This document shows, piece after piece, positions 43,538 to 51,437 of a stretch of DNA of 64,000 nt; the stretch's first letter is position 1; the number at the start of each line of letters is the position of its first letter. The translations under genes were made by a program, and so were the position numbers. The DNA comes from JAITMY01 sp031553765 (GTDB lineage Bacteria > Bacteroidota > Bacteroidia > Bacteroidales > UBA932): contig JAVBKY010000009.1 of NCBI GenBank assembly GCA_031553765.1, positions 62,001 to 126,000 of the forward strand, written 5' to 3'. The notes beneath the pieces are model-generated. The model had not been told where the DNA came from. It saw only the letters and a list, made by a program, of their open reading frames with translations, and ran no database searches.

Positions 43538-43621
43538 TTATCCCAATCGCTTCATGCCCTCCACGTTGGTGGGGTTGGCAAGGGATTGGATTTGGAAGAG
43601 GATGGTGTTGAGATTGTTCAT
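43538..43621 (-). pseudogene. N-terminal remnant of a DNA alkylation repair protein
   Basis: A 27-codon frame encodes MNNLNTILFQIQSLANPTNV then EGMKRLG and stops. This is the typical opening of AlkD-like DNA alkylation repair proteins (SLANPxNxEGMxRFGI). The rest of the gene is missing and unrelated sequence follows. Its ATG overlaps the preceding gene's stop (ATGA). Short match, so moderate confidence. Confidence 0.4.
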
Positions 43622-43914
43622 TGATATTTTTCTATCGCATCTTTATAAAGATTATCAGCCTCATCTTTAAACCTATCCTTGTTTGTTAAAAAACTAGTGA
43701 ATTTTTCCGATAAGTGCTTATAAATAATTTGATGTGCTTTATTAGCTAAAAAGTTTTCATCGTATGCATCTAACTCGAAATCTTCATTAGTGGCATAATC
43801 CAAAAGTTTTAACAAATCATCTTTCTCAATTTGGTCGATTTCAACCCAATCATTCGGTCTGCTTTTATCCTTTATGAAGAAAGCTTTATTGTCTTCAATC
43901 TTTAAGTATTTCAT
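43618..43914 (-). CDS. Small acidic companion of the PHP-ATPase gene
   Basis: A 98-residue protein, not recognised, starting MKYLKIEDNKAFFIKDKSRP. Highly charged and acidic (LLDYATNEDFELDAYDENF), without signal peptide or membrane helix. Its start overlaps the end of the PHP-ATPase gene by 20 bp, so the two are translated together and likely act together; it could be a regulatory or antitoxin-like partner. AT-rich like its neighbour and unlike the glycosidase genes around them. Confidence 0.65.
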   Translation of the reverse strand: MKYLKIEDNKAFFIKDKSRPNDWVEIDQIEKDDLLKLLDYATNEDFELDAYDENFLANKAHQIIYKHLSEKFTSFLTNKDRFKDEADNLYKDAIEKYQ

Positions 43915-45907
43915 ATGTTCTATTTTTTCGTTCGTAGTATGCTTCTTGACCTGCTTCTAAGCAATTGAAAAGAATATCTAAATTTTGAATTTCTTCCCCA
44001 TCTGCATTTTTTAGAGTCTTACTTGTAGGATGCCCATAATAGACTTTATATTCAACAGTTCCACTATTTACATTCTTTTGAGTATACAATAAATAGTCTG
44101 GTTTTATTGAGGCCCCAATTGTGTTATTATGAGTAACGACAATAACAGGAATCTCTCTGGAGATCTCTTTAATCAATTCATTTACTTCGTTTTTTAGAAA
44201 AATATTGTCAAAAGAAGATTCAGGTTCATCGACTAGTAGTATATCATGCTTTAAGGCATCACTTATTTCATGTAGCAAGTTAAATTCTGAACGCTCACCA
44301 CCTGAAACCTCAAATCCATGTTTGTTTAATGTTTTGTATTCTATATCCACAAAATATTTATAATAATCAGTTTCTTCTAGCCCTACACTCTTTAATGAAA
44401 TCAAGAATTTGTAAGGATCATTATAATTGTTGAATGCCTCACTAAAAGAGAGTTGCTTTCTGCTTTTATATTTCAATTGTCCAGCTCCTGTATATCTTCT
44501 TGTTCTTGCTACAACCTTAAATCCTCGGATTTCTTTACTATCAATGTCTTTATCTGCCTGTATTTTCTTTGTCAATTCTTTAAATTTATCTATTTTGATT
44601 TTGTCGAACTGAACCTTGGAAAAATCTACATCTTCTACTGCAGTTGTACTTGAACGAAACCTCAAATCTCCCTTGACAGCTTCAATTAGATCATTAAGCC
44701 AACTCTTTCTTTGATTATTCTGATAAATTTCATTGTGAGTTTTGATTAAATCAAGAAGTAAAGATTTTAAACTTTCGTCAGATATATGTTTGTTTATAAT
44801 ACTTTTGTATTCGTGGTTTTCTATCAGCAAATCAGCTGCTTTTATTAGTTTCCTTAAATTATCAATGTCATCAATTTCAAAATTTGTTTCATTATATAGT
44901 TTGCATTTCGAAAAGGCGTCTAGTTTGTCATTTTCAGTTGCATATTTTTTTAATGAGTCAATATATTTTTCAACTTTTAAATTATTTGCTTTCAGGTCAA
45001 CTTCATTTACCTCATATATAACATCTTTAAATTCTTTAAGGTAATTTTCGGAAACAAGACTGTGCCTAGTGGTCAATAAATCCTTAAATTTTTCTTCGTC
45101 ATTTTGTAACAAGGAGAATTGCTTCAAATATTTTACATTGTCAAACCCTTGACTAATCTTATTTAGAGTATAGGTTTTTCCAGAAGATCTCTCCCCTATT
45201 ATTACGTTTAATCCTGTTGACAATATGATCCCATCATCGGTTGCCTGAAAAAACTCATTACCCTCCTCTTTGGATAGAAACACTTTTGCCTTATCAAATA
45301 AACAACCTTTTACTGCTATCAGGGTAGATTCCTCGGCATCAATGTATGTTTGTCGTGTAGAAAAGTCATGCATACTTTCAGTAAACCGACAATCGCTGAA
45401 AATTACAGGAGTCAGTTTGTCTGCCTCTTTAATACAAGCCTTAAATTTTCTTAGACTAGTTACCTCTCCAGCAAAAACATTCTCACCTAACTTTATTAAA
45501 ATTTCTTCTCTGATATAAGGTTTCTTGTCATAATGAGGAATAAGAAGATATTTTTTTAAAAGGGGGAAAATATCCATAAACTGCTCATATGTGATATAAT
45601 CATCCTTGGTTTTTATTAAACTTTTGACCCTACTACATTTCGAGTTGAAGTCTTCTAATTCCTCATTTTCAGAAATTAATAAAATATGTCCTCCCTCTAA
45701 ATTAATTTCGATTCCGGGGAACACTTTTATTGAAAGTGTTCGACAAATTTCCTCAAACTGAGGTTTGTCGAAAAGATTATGATTGGTAATTGCGATACAA
45801 TCAATCCCCAATTTTTCAACATAATTTTTAAGGGAATTCAAACTAAAGAAGAAAGGACCATCACTTATTGATGGGACTGTATGTATATGTAGATCTATTT
45901 TTTTCAT
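43895..45907 (-). CDS. PHP phosphoesterase fused to an ABC/SMC-like ATPase
   Basis: A 670-residue fusion. Residues 1 to about 200 form a PHP metal-dependent phosphoesterase: DLHIHT (H7, H9), ITNHN, FPGIEIN, IPHYD and FSDCR. Residues about 220-620 form an ABC/SMC-type ATPase: Walker A GERSSGKT (238-245), a long helical insertion (about 265-500), signature SGGER (535-539), Walker B ILLVDE (556-561) and H-loop histidine 593. PHP plus SMC-like ATPase combinations occur in defence-type proteins that may cleave nucleic acid when triggered; the role here is inferred. It starts 2 bp before the GH2 gene's stop side and is AT-rich, suggesting transfer into the glycosidase cluster. Confidence 0.85.
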   Translation of the reverse strand: MKKIDLHIHTVPSISDGPFFFSLNSLKNYVEKLGIDCIAITNHNLFDKPQFEEICRTLSIKVFPGIEINLEGGHILLISENEELEDFNSKCSRVKSLIKTKDDYITYEQFMDIFPLLKKYLLIPHYDKKPYIREEILIKLGENVFAGEVTSLRKFKACIKEADKLTPVIFSDCRFTESMHDFSTRQTYIDAEESTLIAVKGCLFDKAKVFLSKEEGNEFFQATDDGIILSTGLNVIIGERSSGKTYTLNKISQGFDNVKYLKQFSLLQNDEEKFKDLLTTRHSLVSENYLKEFKDVIYEVNEVDLKANNLKVEKYIDSLKKYATENDKLDAFSKCKLYNETNFEIDDIDNLRKLIKAADLLIENHEYKSIINKHISDESLKSLLLDLIKTHNEIYQNNQRKSWLNDLIEAVKGDLRFRSSTTAVEDVDFSKVQFDKIKIDKFKELTKKIQADKDIDSKEIRGFKVVARTRRYTGAGQLKYKSRKQLSFSEAFNNYNDPYKFLISLKSVGLEETDYYKYFVDIEYKTLNKHGFEVSGGERSEFNLLHEISDALKHDILLVDEPESSFDNIFLKNEVNELIKEISREIPVIVVTHNNTIGASIKPDYLLYTQKNVNSGTVEYKVYYGHPTSKTLKNADGEEIQNLDILFNCLEAGQEAYYERKNRTYEILKD

Positions 45908-45909
45908 CT

Positions 45910-48900
45910 TTAAAACCTCACCCTCTTACTTTCCTTCCCCGCCGCATCCACATTCCCCTTAAACGGCGTCATATAAAACGTATACCTATAATTCTTCGCG
46001 GGAATTTGGTACATCTCCAGCGGGGCTGCAATTTCGCTCCATGTGTCGTTGCCACCTACACCCATTTGTGTGAGGTCAATATTGAGCACTAAGTATCCGG
46101 CCTCTACCAGCTTGTTGGTGTGGCGGGCTTTTACTATGGTTTCCTCCGTCCACGGCCAAGCGCTCATGCTGAGTAGGCTGTCGGCGGAAATGAGCAAGCC
46201 TTCGCCTTTTTTGTTGGCCAAAAACATCCAGCGCACATCGGTGCGGTTGCCGTTTTCCTGCGGGTAAACGTAGGGCTCCATGAACTTATTTAGCGGAAGC
46301 GAATATATGCCCGACTCGAATCCCCAGCGGCGGTCAACGTAGTTTTCCAGCGGACCGCGACCGTACCACGTAATGCTGTCGTAGCTGCGCTCAATGCCGC
46401 ACTGGAAGCCCACGCGCGGTATGTTGGGCAGGCTGTCGGTGGTAACAATGTTGAGGGCGTAGTCAACCTTCAGCACGCCATTGCCGTTGAGCGAGTAGGC
46501 TATGTCCACCTGCGCTTTGCCGTCAATAATGTTGTACAGGCTGTTTACCTTGGCAATGCCGTTGGCTGTGGCTTCCTGCTTCATGGCTTGCAGCTGCAGG
46601 TTGGGCTCGTACCAAGGTTGCAGCTTCTTGGCGGGCTTCCAACCGCGGCGGTCGTTGTCGGTGTTGGGGCGCGAGAAGTGGGGCAGCATGGGTGCAAAAA
46701 TCTGCTGCTTGCCGTTGAATATGTACGACACCAGCGCGCCGTTTTCCTTGCTCCACTTTACCTCAAAATTCTTGCCTTTGGCAACTACCTCTTTTTCATT
46801 TTCGGTGATGCTTACAGCGGGGAATTTTTTCGTCTCTATGTTTTGCTTTGGCCAAGGTTCCAGTCGGAACTGATTCTCGGCAACCTCATACCCCTTGGGT
46901 GCCCAAAGCTCGTCCTGCGCCAGCGTAAAATGAATGTCGAGCAAGTATTCGCAGTCCTTTTTCAGCTTTAGCGAGTATAGGTATTGCGCCACGCTAATGG
47001 TGGTATCTTTTCCCGCGGCAAGCGGAATTTTTGGTAAATCTTTTTTCAGAATAACCTTTCCATCCTCACGCACCTGAATGTACACGTTGTAATCGCCAAG
47101 CGACTTTGAGGCATGTCGGTTGGTGATTTTTATCAGGCGTTTTTCAGGATAAACAAGCTCGCTCTCGGCAGGTTGGTACACGTGCTTGCACTCGTACATG
47201 GCGGCTTTTGGGCGACCGTCGGATGCTGTAATGCCGTCGATACAGAAGTTGCCGTTGTGGTACTTTTCGCCAAAGTCACCGCCAAAGGCGTAAAACTCCA
47301 CGCCCGCGCTGTCCTTTTTGAGTATGCCGTGATCCTTGTACTCCCAAATGTGCCCGCCTATCACGCGCTGCGTGCTGCGGAATTTATCCCACAGCTCCTT
47401 CATGTTGCCCGTAGAGTTGCCCATGGAGTGAGAGTACTCCACAAACAGCACGGGACGCATGTCGCCAGGCTGGTTGGCTATGAGTTCTACCGAGGAAAGA
47501 CCGGGGTAGAAGCGGCTTACAATGTCCACGTAGTACTGGTCAACGGGTACGGCAATGCGCTTGTAGTGCACCTTGGGGTAGTCGGGGTGCGAGGGGTCAA
47601 TGTAGCCCTCCACGCGGTGGTTGCCCTGCGCGGGCTCGTAGTGCACGGGGCGGGTAATGTCAAAGTCGTGCGTCCACTCGGCCATGGCGGCAAAGTTGGG
47701 GCCGCGACCGGACTCGTTGCCCAAGCTCCAAATGAGCACGCTGGGGTGATTTTTGTCGCGCTCTACCATGCGAATCATGCGCTCCATAAAGGCGTTTGTC
47801 CACTGCGTGTCGTGCGCCAAACGGCCACCCACGCCGTGGGTTTCGAGGTTGGCCTCATCCATTACAATTATGCCGTACTCATCGCACAGGTCGTAAAAAT
47901 ACGGGTCGTTGGGGTAGTGCGAGGTGCGAATGCTGTTGAAGTTAAACTGTTTTATCTGCATCACATCGCGCTTGATATCCTCGCGCGATAGGGCTTGTCC
48001 CTTTATGGGGTCAAAGTCGTGACGGTTTACGCCGTACAGGTAGGTGAGCTTACCGTTGAGCAACATCTTACCTGTTTTTTTGTCAAACTCAATGGTGCGG
48101 AATCCCACGCGACAGCTTTTTGCTTCGAGCAAATTTCCGTCCTTATCTTTTAGCGAAAGCACCAGCGTGTATAGGTTAGGCGCTTCGTCGCTCCACTTCA
48201 GCGGATTTTTTACGGAGTCCTCCAACAGCCCAAACTTAGGCGCGTCGAGGCGCGGGAATACTTCCTCAATAATAGAGGCAGCGCTGCGCGAAAGCGGTTT
48301 TGCAAAAATGGGGTTGCCGCTTTTGTCGTACAGCTGCGCGCCTATGCTGTAGGCGCTATCGGCCAAAACCTCGCCAGTGAAGTTGTCAATTTTGGGGCGA
48401 ATGCTCAGCACGGCATCCTTGTACTGCTTATCTAGCTTGGCTTGCCAGTGGAAGTCGCCAATGCGCACTTTTGGCTCTGCCAGTAGCATTACCTCACGGT
48501 GAATGCCACTCATGCGCCAGTGGTCTTGGTCCTCGAGGTAGAAGCCATCGCTCCAGCGAATGACTTGCACAGATACAATGTTTTCACCGTCCTGCAGGTA
48601 GGGTGTGATGTTGAATTCCGAGGGCAGGCAGCTGTCCTCGCCGTAGCCTACAAATTTGCCGTTAATCCACACCTTGAAGGCCGATGCTACGCCGCCAAAG
48701 TGCAGCGTAATGTTCATGTTTTTCCATCCTGCGGGAATAGAAAATGTACGCTGGTACGAGCCTACAGAGTTGTAATCCTTGGGTATGTATGGCGGTATTA
48801 CGGGGCGGAACGGATACACCGATGCCTTGTAAATAGGCACGTCGTAACCCTTCATTTCCCAACAGCTGGGCACTTCAATTTTATCCCATCCGCTTACGCG

Positions 48901-49209
48901 AGAAAGGTAAAAATCCTGTGGCGCATCGGTGGGTTTGAACACATGCTTAAAATCCCACATGCCGTTGAGCGACATTACGCGCGAGGTGTTGTCGCGGTTG
49001 CACGTCAGCGCGTCCTTTTCGGTGGTGTACGAGTAGGCGGTGGCCCTTGCCGGCTGGCGGTTGAGGGCGGTTATGGTGGGCTCTTCCCACGGCTCCATTT
49101 TGTAAATAGATGGTACGGGTGGCGCGCCTCCGGCTTTTTCGCCCGTTACGAGTTGGGCGGAGAGGATGCTCGGAGCAAAAAGAGCGAGGAGTAGAAATGA
49201 TTTTTTCAT
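45910..49209 (-). CDS. GH2 beta-galactosidase (LacZ-type)
   Basis: Secreted beta-galactosidase removing terminal galactose. I start at 49209 (MKKSFLLLALFAPSILSAQ, signal peptide), giving 1099 residues; a longer frame begins in a palindrome upstream. LacZ-type five domains: jelly roll (NITLHFGGVASAFKVWINGK), DDRSWQTVxLPHDW-like Ig domains, TIM barrel with YGVNRHDFDPIKG, the acid/base Glu at about 500 in VLIWSLGNESG, the nucleophile Glu at about 593 in PVLFVEYSHSMGNSTG, and the C-terminal Bgal_small_N domain (TWYGRGPLENYVDR). Downstream of the esterase gene in the minus-strand cluster. Confidence 0.95.
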   Translation of the reverse strand: MKKSFLLLALFAPSILSAQLVTGEKAGGAPPVPSIYKMEPWEEPTITALNRQPARATAYSYTTEKDALTCNRDNTSRVMSLNGMWDFKHVFKPTDAPQDFYLSRVSGWDKIEVPSCWEMKGYDVPIYKASVYPFRPVIPPYIPKDYNSVGSYQRTFSIPAGWKNMNITLHFGGVASAFKVWINGKFVGYGEDSCLPSEFNITPYLQDGENIVSVQVIRWSDGFYLEDQDHWRMSGIHREVMLLAEPKVRIGDFHWQAKLDKQYKDAVLSIRPKIDNFTGEVLADSAYSIGAQLYDKSGNPIFAKPLSRSAASIIEEVFPRLDAPKFGLLEDSVKNPLKWSDEAPNLYTLVLSLKDKDGNLLEAKSCRVGFRTIEFDKKTGKMLLNGKLTYLYGVNRHDFDPIKGQALSREDIKRDVMQIKQFNFNSIRTSHYPNDPYFYDLCDEYGIIVMDEANLETHGVGGRLAHDTQWTNAFMERMIRMVERDKNHPSVLIWSLGNESGRGPNFAAMAEWTHDFDITRPVHYEPAQGNHRVEGYIDPSHPDYPKVHYKRIAVPVDQYYVDIVSRFYPGLSSVELIANQPGDMRPVLFVEYSHSMGNSTGNMKELWDKFRSTQRVIGGHIWEYKDHGILKKDSAGVEFYAFGGDFGEKYHNGNFCIDGITASDGRPKAAMYECKHVYQPAESELVYPEKRLIKITNRHASKSLGDYNVYIQVREDGKVILKKDLPKIPLAAGKDTTISVAQYLYSLKLKKDCEYLLDIHFTLAQDELWAPKGYEVAENQFRLEPWPKQNIETKKFPAVSITENEKEVVAKGKNFEVKWSKENGALVSYIFNGKQQIFAPMLPHFSRPNTDNDRRGWKPAKKLQPWYEPNLQLQAMKQEATANGIAKVNSLYNIIDGKAQVDIAYSLNGNGVLKVDYALNIVTTDSLPNIPRVGFQCGIERSYDSITWYGRGPLENYVDRRWGFESGIYSLPLNKFMEPYVYPQENGNRTDVRWMFLANKKGEGLLISADSLLSMSAWPWTEETIVKARHTNKLVEAGYLVLNIDLTQMGVGGNDTWSEIAAPLEMYQIPAKNYRYTFYMTPFKGNVDAAGKESKRVRF

Positions 49210-49223
49210 GATAAAACGAATTT

Positions 49224-49283
49224 GACTTGCGATATGCGACTCTCGACGTGCGAAGAAGAATCGCATGTCGAGTGTCGCAAGTC
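49224..49283. repeat. Palindrome between esterase and GH2 genes
   Basis: GACTTGCGA (49224-49232) / TCGCAAGTC (49275-49283) and inner CTCGACGTGCGA / TCGCATGTCGAG. The core TCGCATGTCGAG also appears near 16612. Confidence 0.7.
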
Positions 49284-49287
49284 CTGT

Positions 49288-50145
49288 TTATAGCTTTAAT
49301 ACCTTCTTCAAAAACTCTGCCATGGCCCTATTCACAGCATTGCGTTCGTCTGAGCTAAATGCGTGTCCGCCATCAGGCACGGTGTAAAATTCTACGGTAA
49401 CGTTTTCCTCTTTCAGCTTATTTACCAGTAGCTGCGATTGCTCGTAGGGCACGGTTCTGTCGGCGTTGCCATGTGCTACAAATACGGCGGGCGCGTCCTT
49501 GGTAACATAGTTGATGGGGGAAAGGGTGCGGACAAAATCCATATCTTCCTCCTTGCCTCCCAGCCATGCACGGGTAGCTTTGTTGGCCTTTTTCATGGCT
49601 TCCCACTTGGTTAAATCCGCGGGGCCGCTGATGTCAACTATGGCGGCTACATTGGCGTGTGAGCCGTTGCAGTTGCCTGCAAAAGTATTGCTCGGGCAAA
49701 GCAATCCTGCCATGAGCGCCAAGTGTCCGCCTGCGGAGCTACCACGGGTAACAATTTTCGCAGGGTCAATATTCAGCTCACTTGCGTTGTGTGCAAGGTA
49801 GGCTACGGCGCAACGCGCATCCTCAATGGCGGCGGGTGCCGGAGCTGTTCCCGCCAAGCGGTAGGAGATATTTGCTACAGCAAAACCCATTTTGAAAAAT
49901 GTACCGAAACCTGTTTGCGACTCCTTGCTTCCGTGCGTAAATCCTCCTCCGTGAATGTTGATGACCACGGGCGTAGCTGTGTCACTTTTGGGTGGCAGGT
50001 ACAAATCCATTTTGCCTTCCCACGGGCCTACGCGGGTGTACACCACATTCAACTGCGCGGTGTAGCCTTCGGGGAGGTTTACTTTTTGGGCGAAGGAGTT
50101 GAGCGCGATTCCGCAAAGAGTGAGTATGAAAAATAGGTGTTTCAA
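49288..50145 (-). CDS. Alpha/beta-hydrolase, carbohydrate esterase-like
   Basis: Secreted esterase (signal peptide MKHLFFILTLCGIALNSFAQ). Catalytic features are complete: oxyanion motif NIHGGGFTHGSKES, nucleophile GSSAGGHLA, the acid region VFVAHGNADRTVPYEQS and catalytic His in DGGHAF. The 285-residue size and motifs match the BD-FAE/COG0657 group, acting on acetyl or feruloyl esters of plant glycans. It lies between GH43-like and GH2 genes, so a role in de-esterifying the same glycan is likely. Confidence 0.88.
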   Translation of the reverse strand: MKHLFFILTLCGIALNSFAQKVNLPEGYTAQLNVVYTRVGPWEGKMDLYLPPKSDTATPVVINIHGGGFTHGSKESQTGFGTFFKMGFAVANISYRLAGTAPAPAAIEDARCAVAYLAHNASELNIDPAKIVTRGSSAGGHLALMAGLLCPSNTFAGNCNGSHANVAAIVDISGPADLTKWEAMKKANKATRAWLGGKEEDMDFVRTLSPINYVTKDAPAVFVAHGNADRTVPYEQSQLLVNKLKEENVTVEFYTVPDGGHAFSSDERNAVNRAMAEFLKKVLKL

Positions 50146-50189
50146 AATTATGTTTTAATTTTTATGCCCTACGGGCGATGTTCCCGAAG

Positions 50190-50221
50190 ACCCTAACAGG
50201 GTTTTGAGACCCTGTTAGGGT
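50190..50221. repeat. Dispersed palindrome, ACCCTAACAGGG family
   Basis: ACCCTAACAGGGT / ACCCTGTTAGGGT with a six-base loop, between the GH43-like gene and the esterase gene; could terminate or attenuate transcription within the cluster. Confidence 0.88.
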
Positions 50222-50238
50222 TAGTCCATTGTTGTTAA

Positions 50239-51429
50239 CTATTTCTTTTTCTTAGCGGGTTTTGCCGCTTGCTTCTTAGCGACCGCTTTTTTGACCTCTT
50301 TTTTAGGTGCTGCCGCTTTTTTATCATTCTTCTTCACCTCTTCCTTAAACATCATGGTGCTTTTACCCATATCTTTTGAAGTGGCAACAGCTATACCACG
50401 GTTGTTATTTTTATCCACGGCATTGTAGAAATGGTACACCACGCCATCGTGCTTTAGTACAAATGATTTGTGGGCGTACAGCTCGTCGTATGCTTCTGTT
50501 GACTTAATTAGGAAATCACCCGTCCAATCGGTCCAATGTACTAGGTCGTATGAGCAAGCAAAGTTGTTGAATGCCTCCTTTTCGTGTCCCTCCCAAAAAG
50601 CACCGAAGTAGAACATAACAAATACGTCGCCTATTTTCTGAATAATAGCATCGCCGGTGATGCCCTGTGAGTGCGCCATTACAGGCTCTTTTTCGTAACG
50701 TTGCCAGTTTTCCATATCGTCGGAAACGGCCATGCCAATGCGCTCAAACCAGCGCAATTTTTTCACACCTGTGGTATCGCCGTTGGCGTTGTAGTACATT
50801 ACAAAGGGATGACCTGTGAGTTTTTCTTTGTCCCAAATAACCGAACTTTTGTACATTTTTTTGTTTTCCCACCAGCGCACATCGTTGTCACGTGAGGTGA
50901 GCACGGGCAAGGGTAGGCGCTTCCACTCGTGCGGGGTGTTTATGCTGCTATCGGTGTAGGCAATGCCAATTGATAAATCGCCCGCCTCGTAACCTGCGTC
51001 CTCACCGCCAAAGTACGATAGCCAGTATTTGTCGGCATACTTTTGTATTTCGTAGCTACCACCCCAAGTGTAGTCTTCCAAGGCAAGGTAGCCCGCCTTC
51101 TGGTGCTTGTCCCAACCTTCTTTGCTGAACGACATTATGCGACCAAGCGTCTTCCAGTCCAATAGATTTTCGCTCTTTGCCAACCACGTTTCGTAACCCT
51201 GTCCGTCGAATACCACGTAGGTCATGTACCACATGCTGTCCTGACGAAAAACGGTGGGGCAGTCCAACTTCTTGTTGGCATCGGTGCCTACCATTACAAG
51301 GCCGTACTTGTAGGGAGTTTTTACCTCTTCGTAAATTTTTTGCATTACGTCAGCCGACACCTCTTTTTTAGGTGCGCAACTCTGGAAAGCCAGTGCTGCG
51401 ATGAGCAGCGGAAGAAATAGTTTTTTCAT
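50239..51429 (-). CDS. GH43-like beta-propeller lipoprotein with Lys/Ala-rich tail
   Basis: A 396-residue predicted lipoprotein (MKKLFLPLLIAALAFQSC) with a five-bladed propeller of the GH43/GH130-like superfamily: LDCPTVFRQDSMWYMTYV, ETWLAKSENLLDWKTLGR, GGSYEIQKYADKYWLSYFGG, GITGDAIIQKIGDVFVMFYF and NFACSYDLVHWTDWTG. Subfamily and activity are not clear. The last 36 residues are almost only Lys, Ala, Pro and Glu (ending KKQAAKPAKKKK), a histone H1-like tail unusual for an exported enzyme. Lies 8 bp after the GH78 gene. Confidence 0.8.
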   Translation of the reverse strand: MKKLFLPLLIAALAFQSCAPKKEVSADVMQKIYEEVKTPYKYGLVMVGTDANKKLDCPTVFRQDSMWYMTYVVFDGQGYETWLAKSENLLDWKTLGRIMSFSKEGWDKHQKAGYLALEDYTWGGSYEIQKYADKYWLSYFGGEDAGYEAGDLSIGIAYTDSSINTPHEWKRLPLPVLTSRDNDVRWWENKKMYKSSVIWDKEKLTGHPFVMYYNANGDTTGVKKLRWFERIGMAVSDDMENWQRYEKEPVMAHSQGITGDAIIQKIGDVFVMFYFGAFWEGHEKEAFNNFACSYDLVHWTDWTGDFLIKSTEAYDELYAHKSFVLKHDGVVYHFYNAVDKNNNRGIAVATSKDMGKSTMMFKEEVKKNDKKAAAPKKEVKKAVAKKQAAKPAKKKK

Positions 51430-51437
51430 TTTTTATT

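Noticed and set aside
47113..47991. Long plus-strand open frame (292 codons) opposite the GH2 beta-galactosidase gene
   Set aside because: It mirrors a clear GH2 coding sequence; its translation is Val/His-rich and has no family features. Antisense frames at 29162-29854, 32620-33264, 40432-40794 and 48499-49194 are rejected for the same reason.
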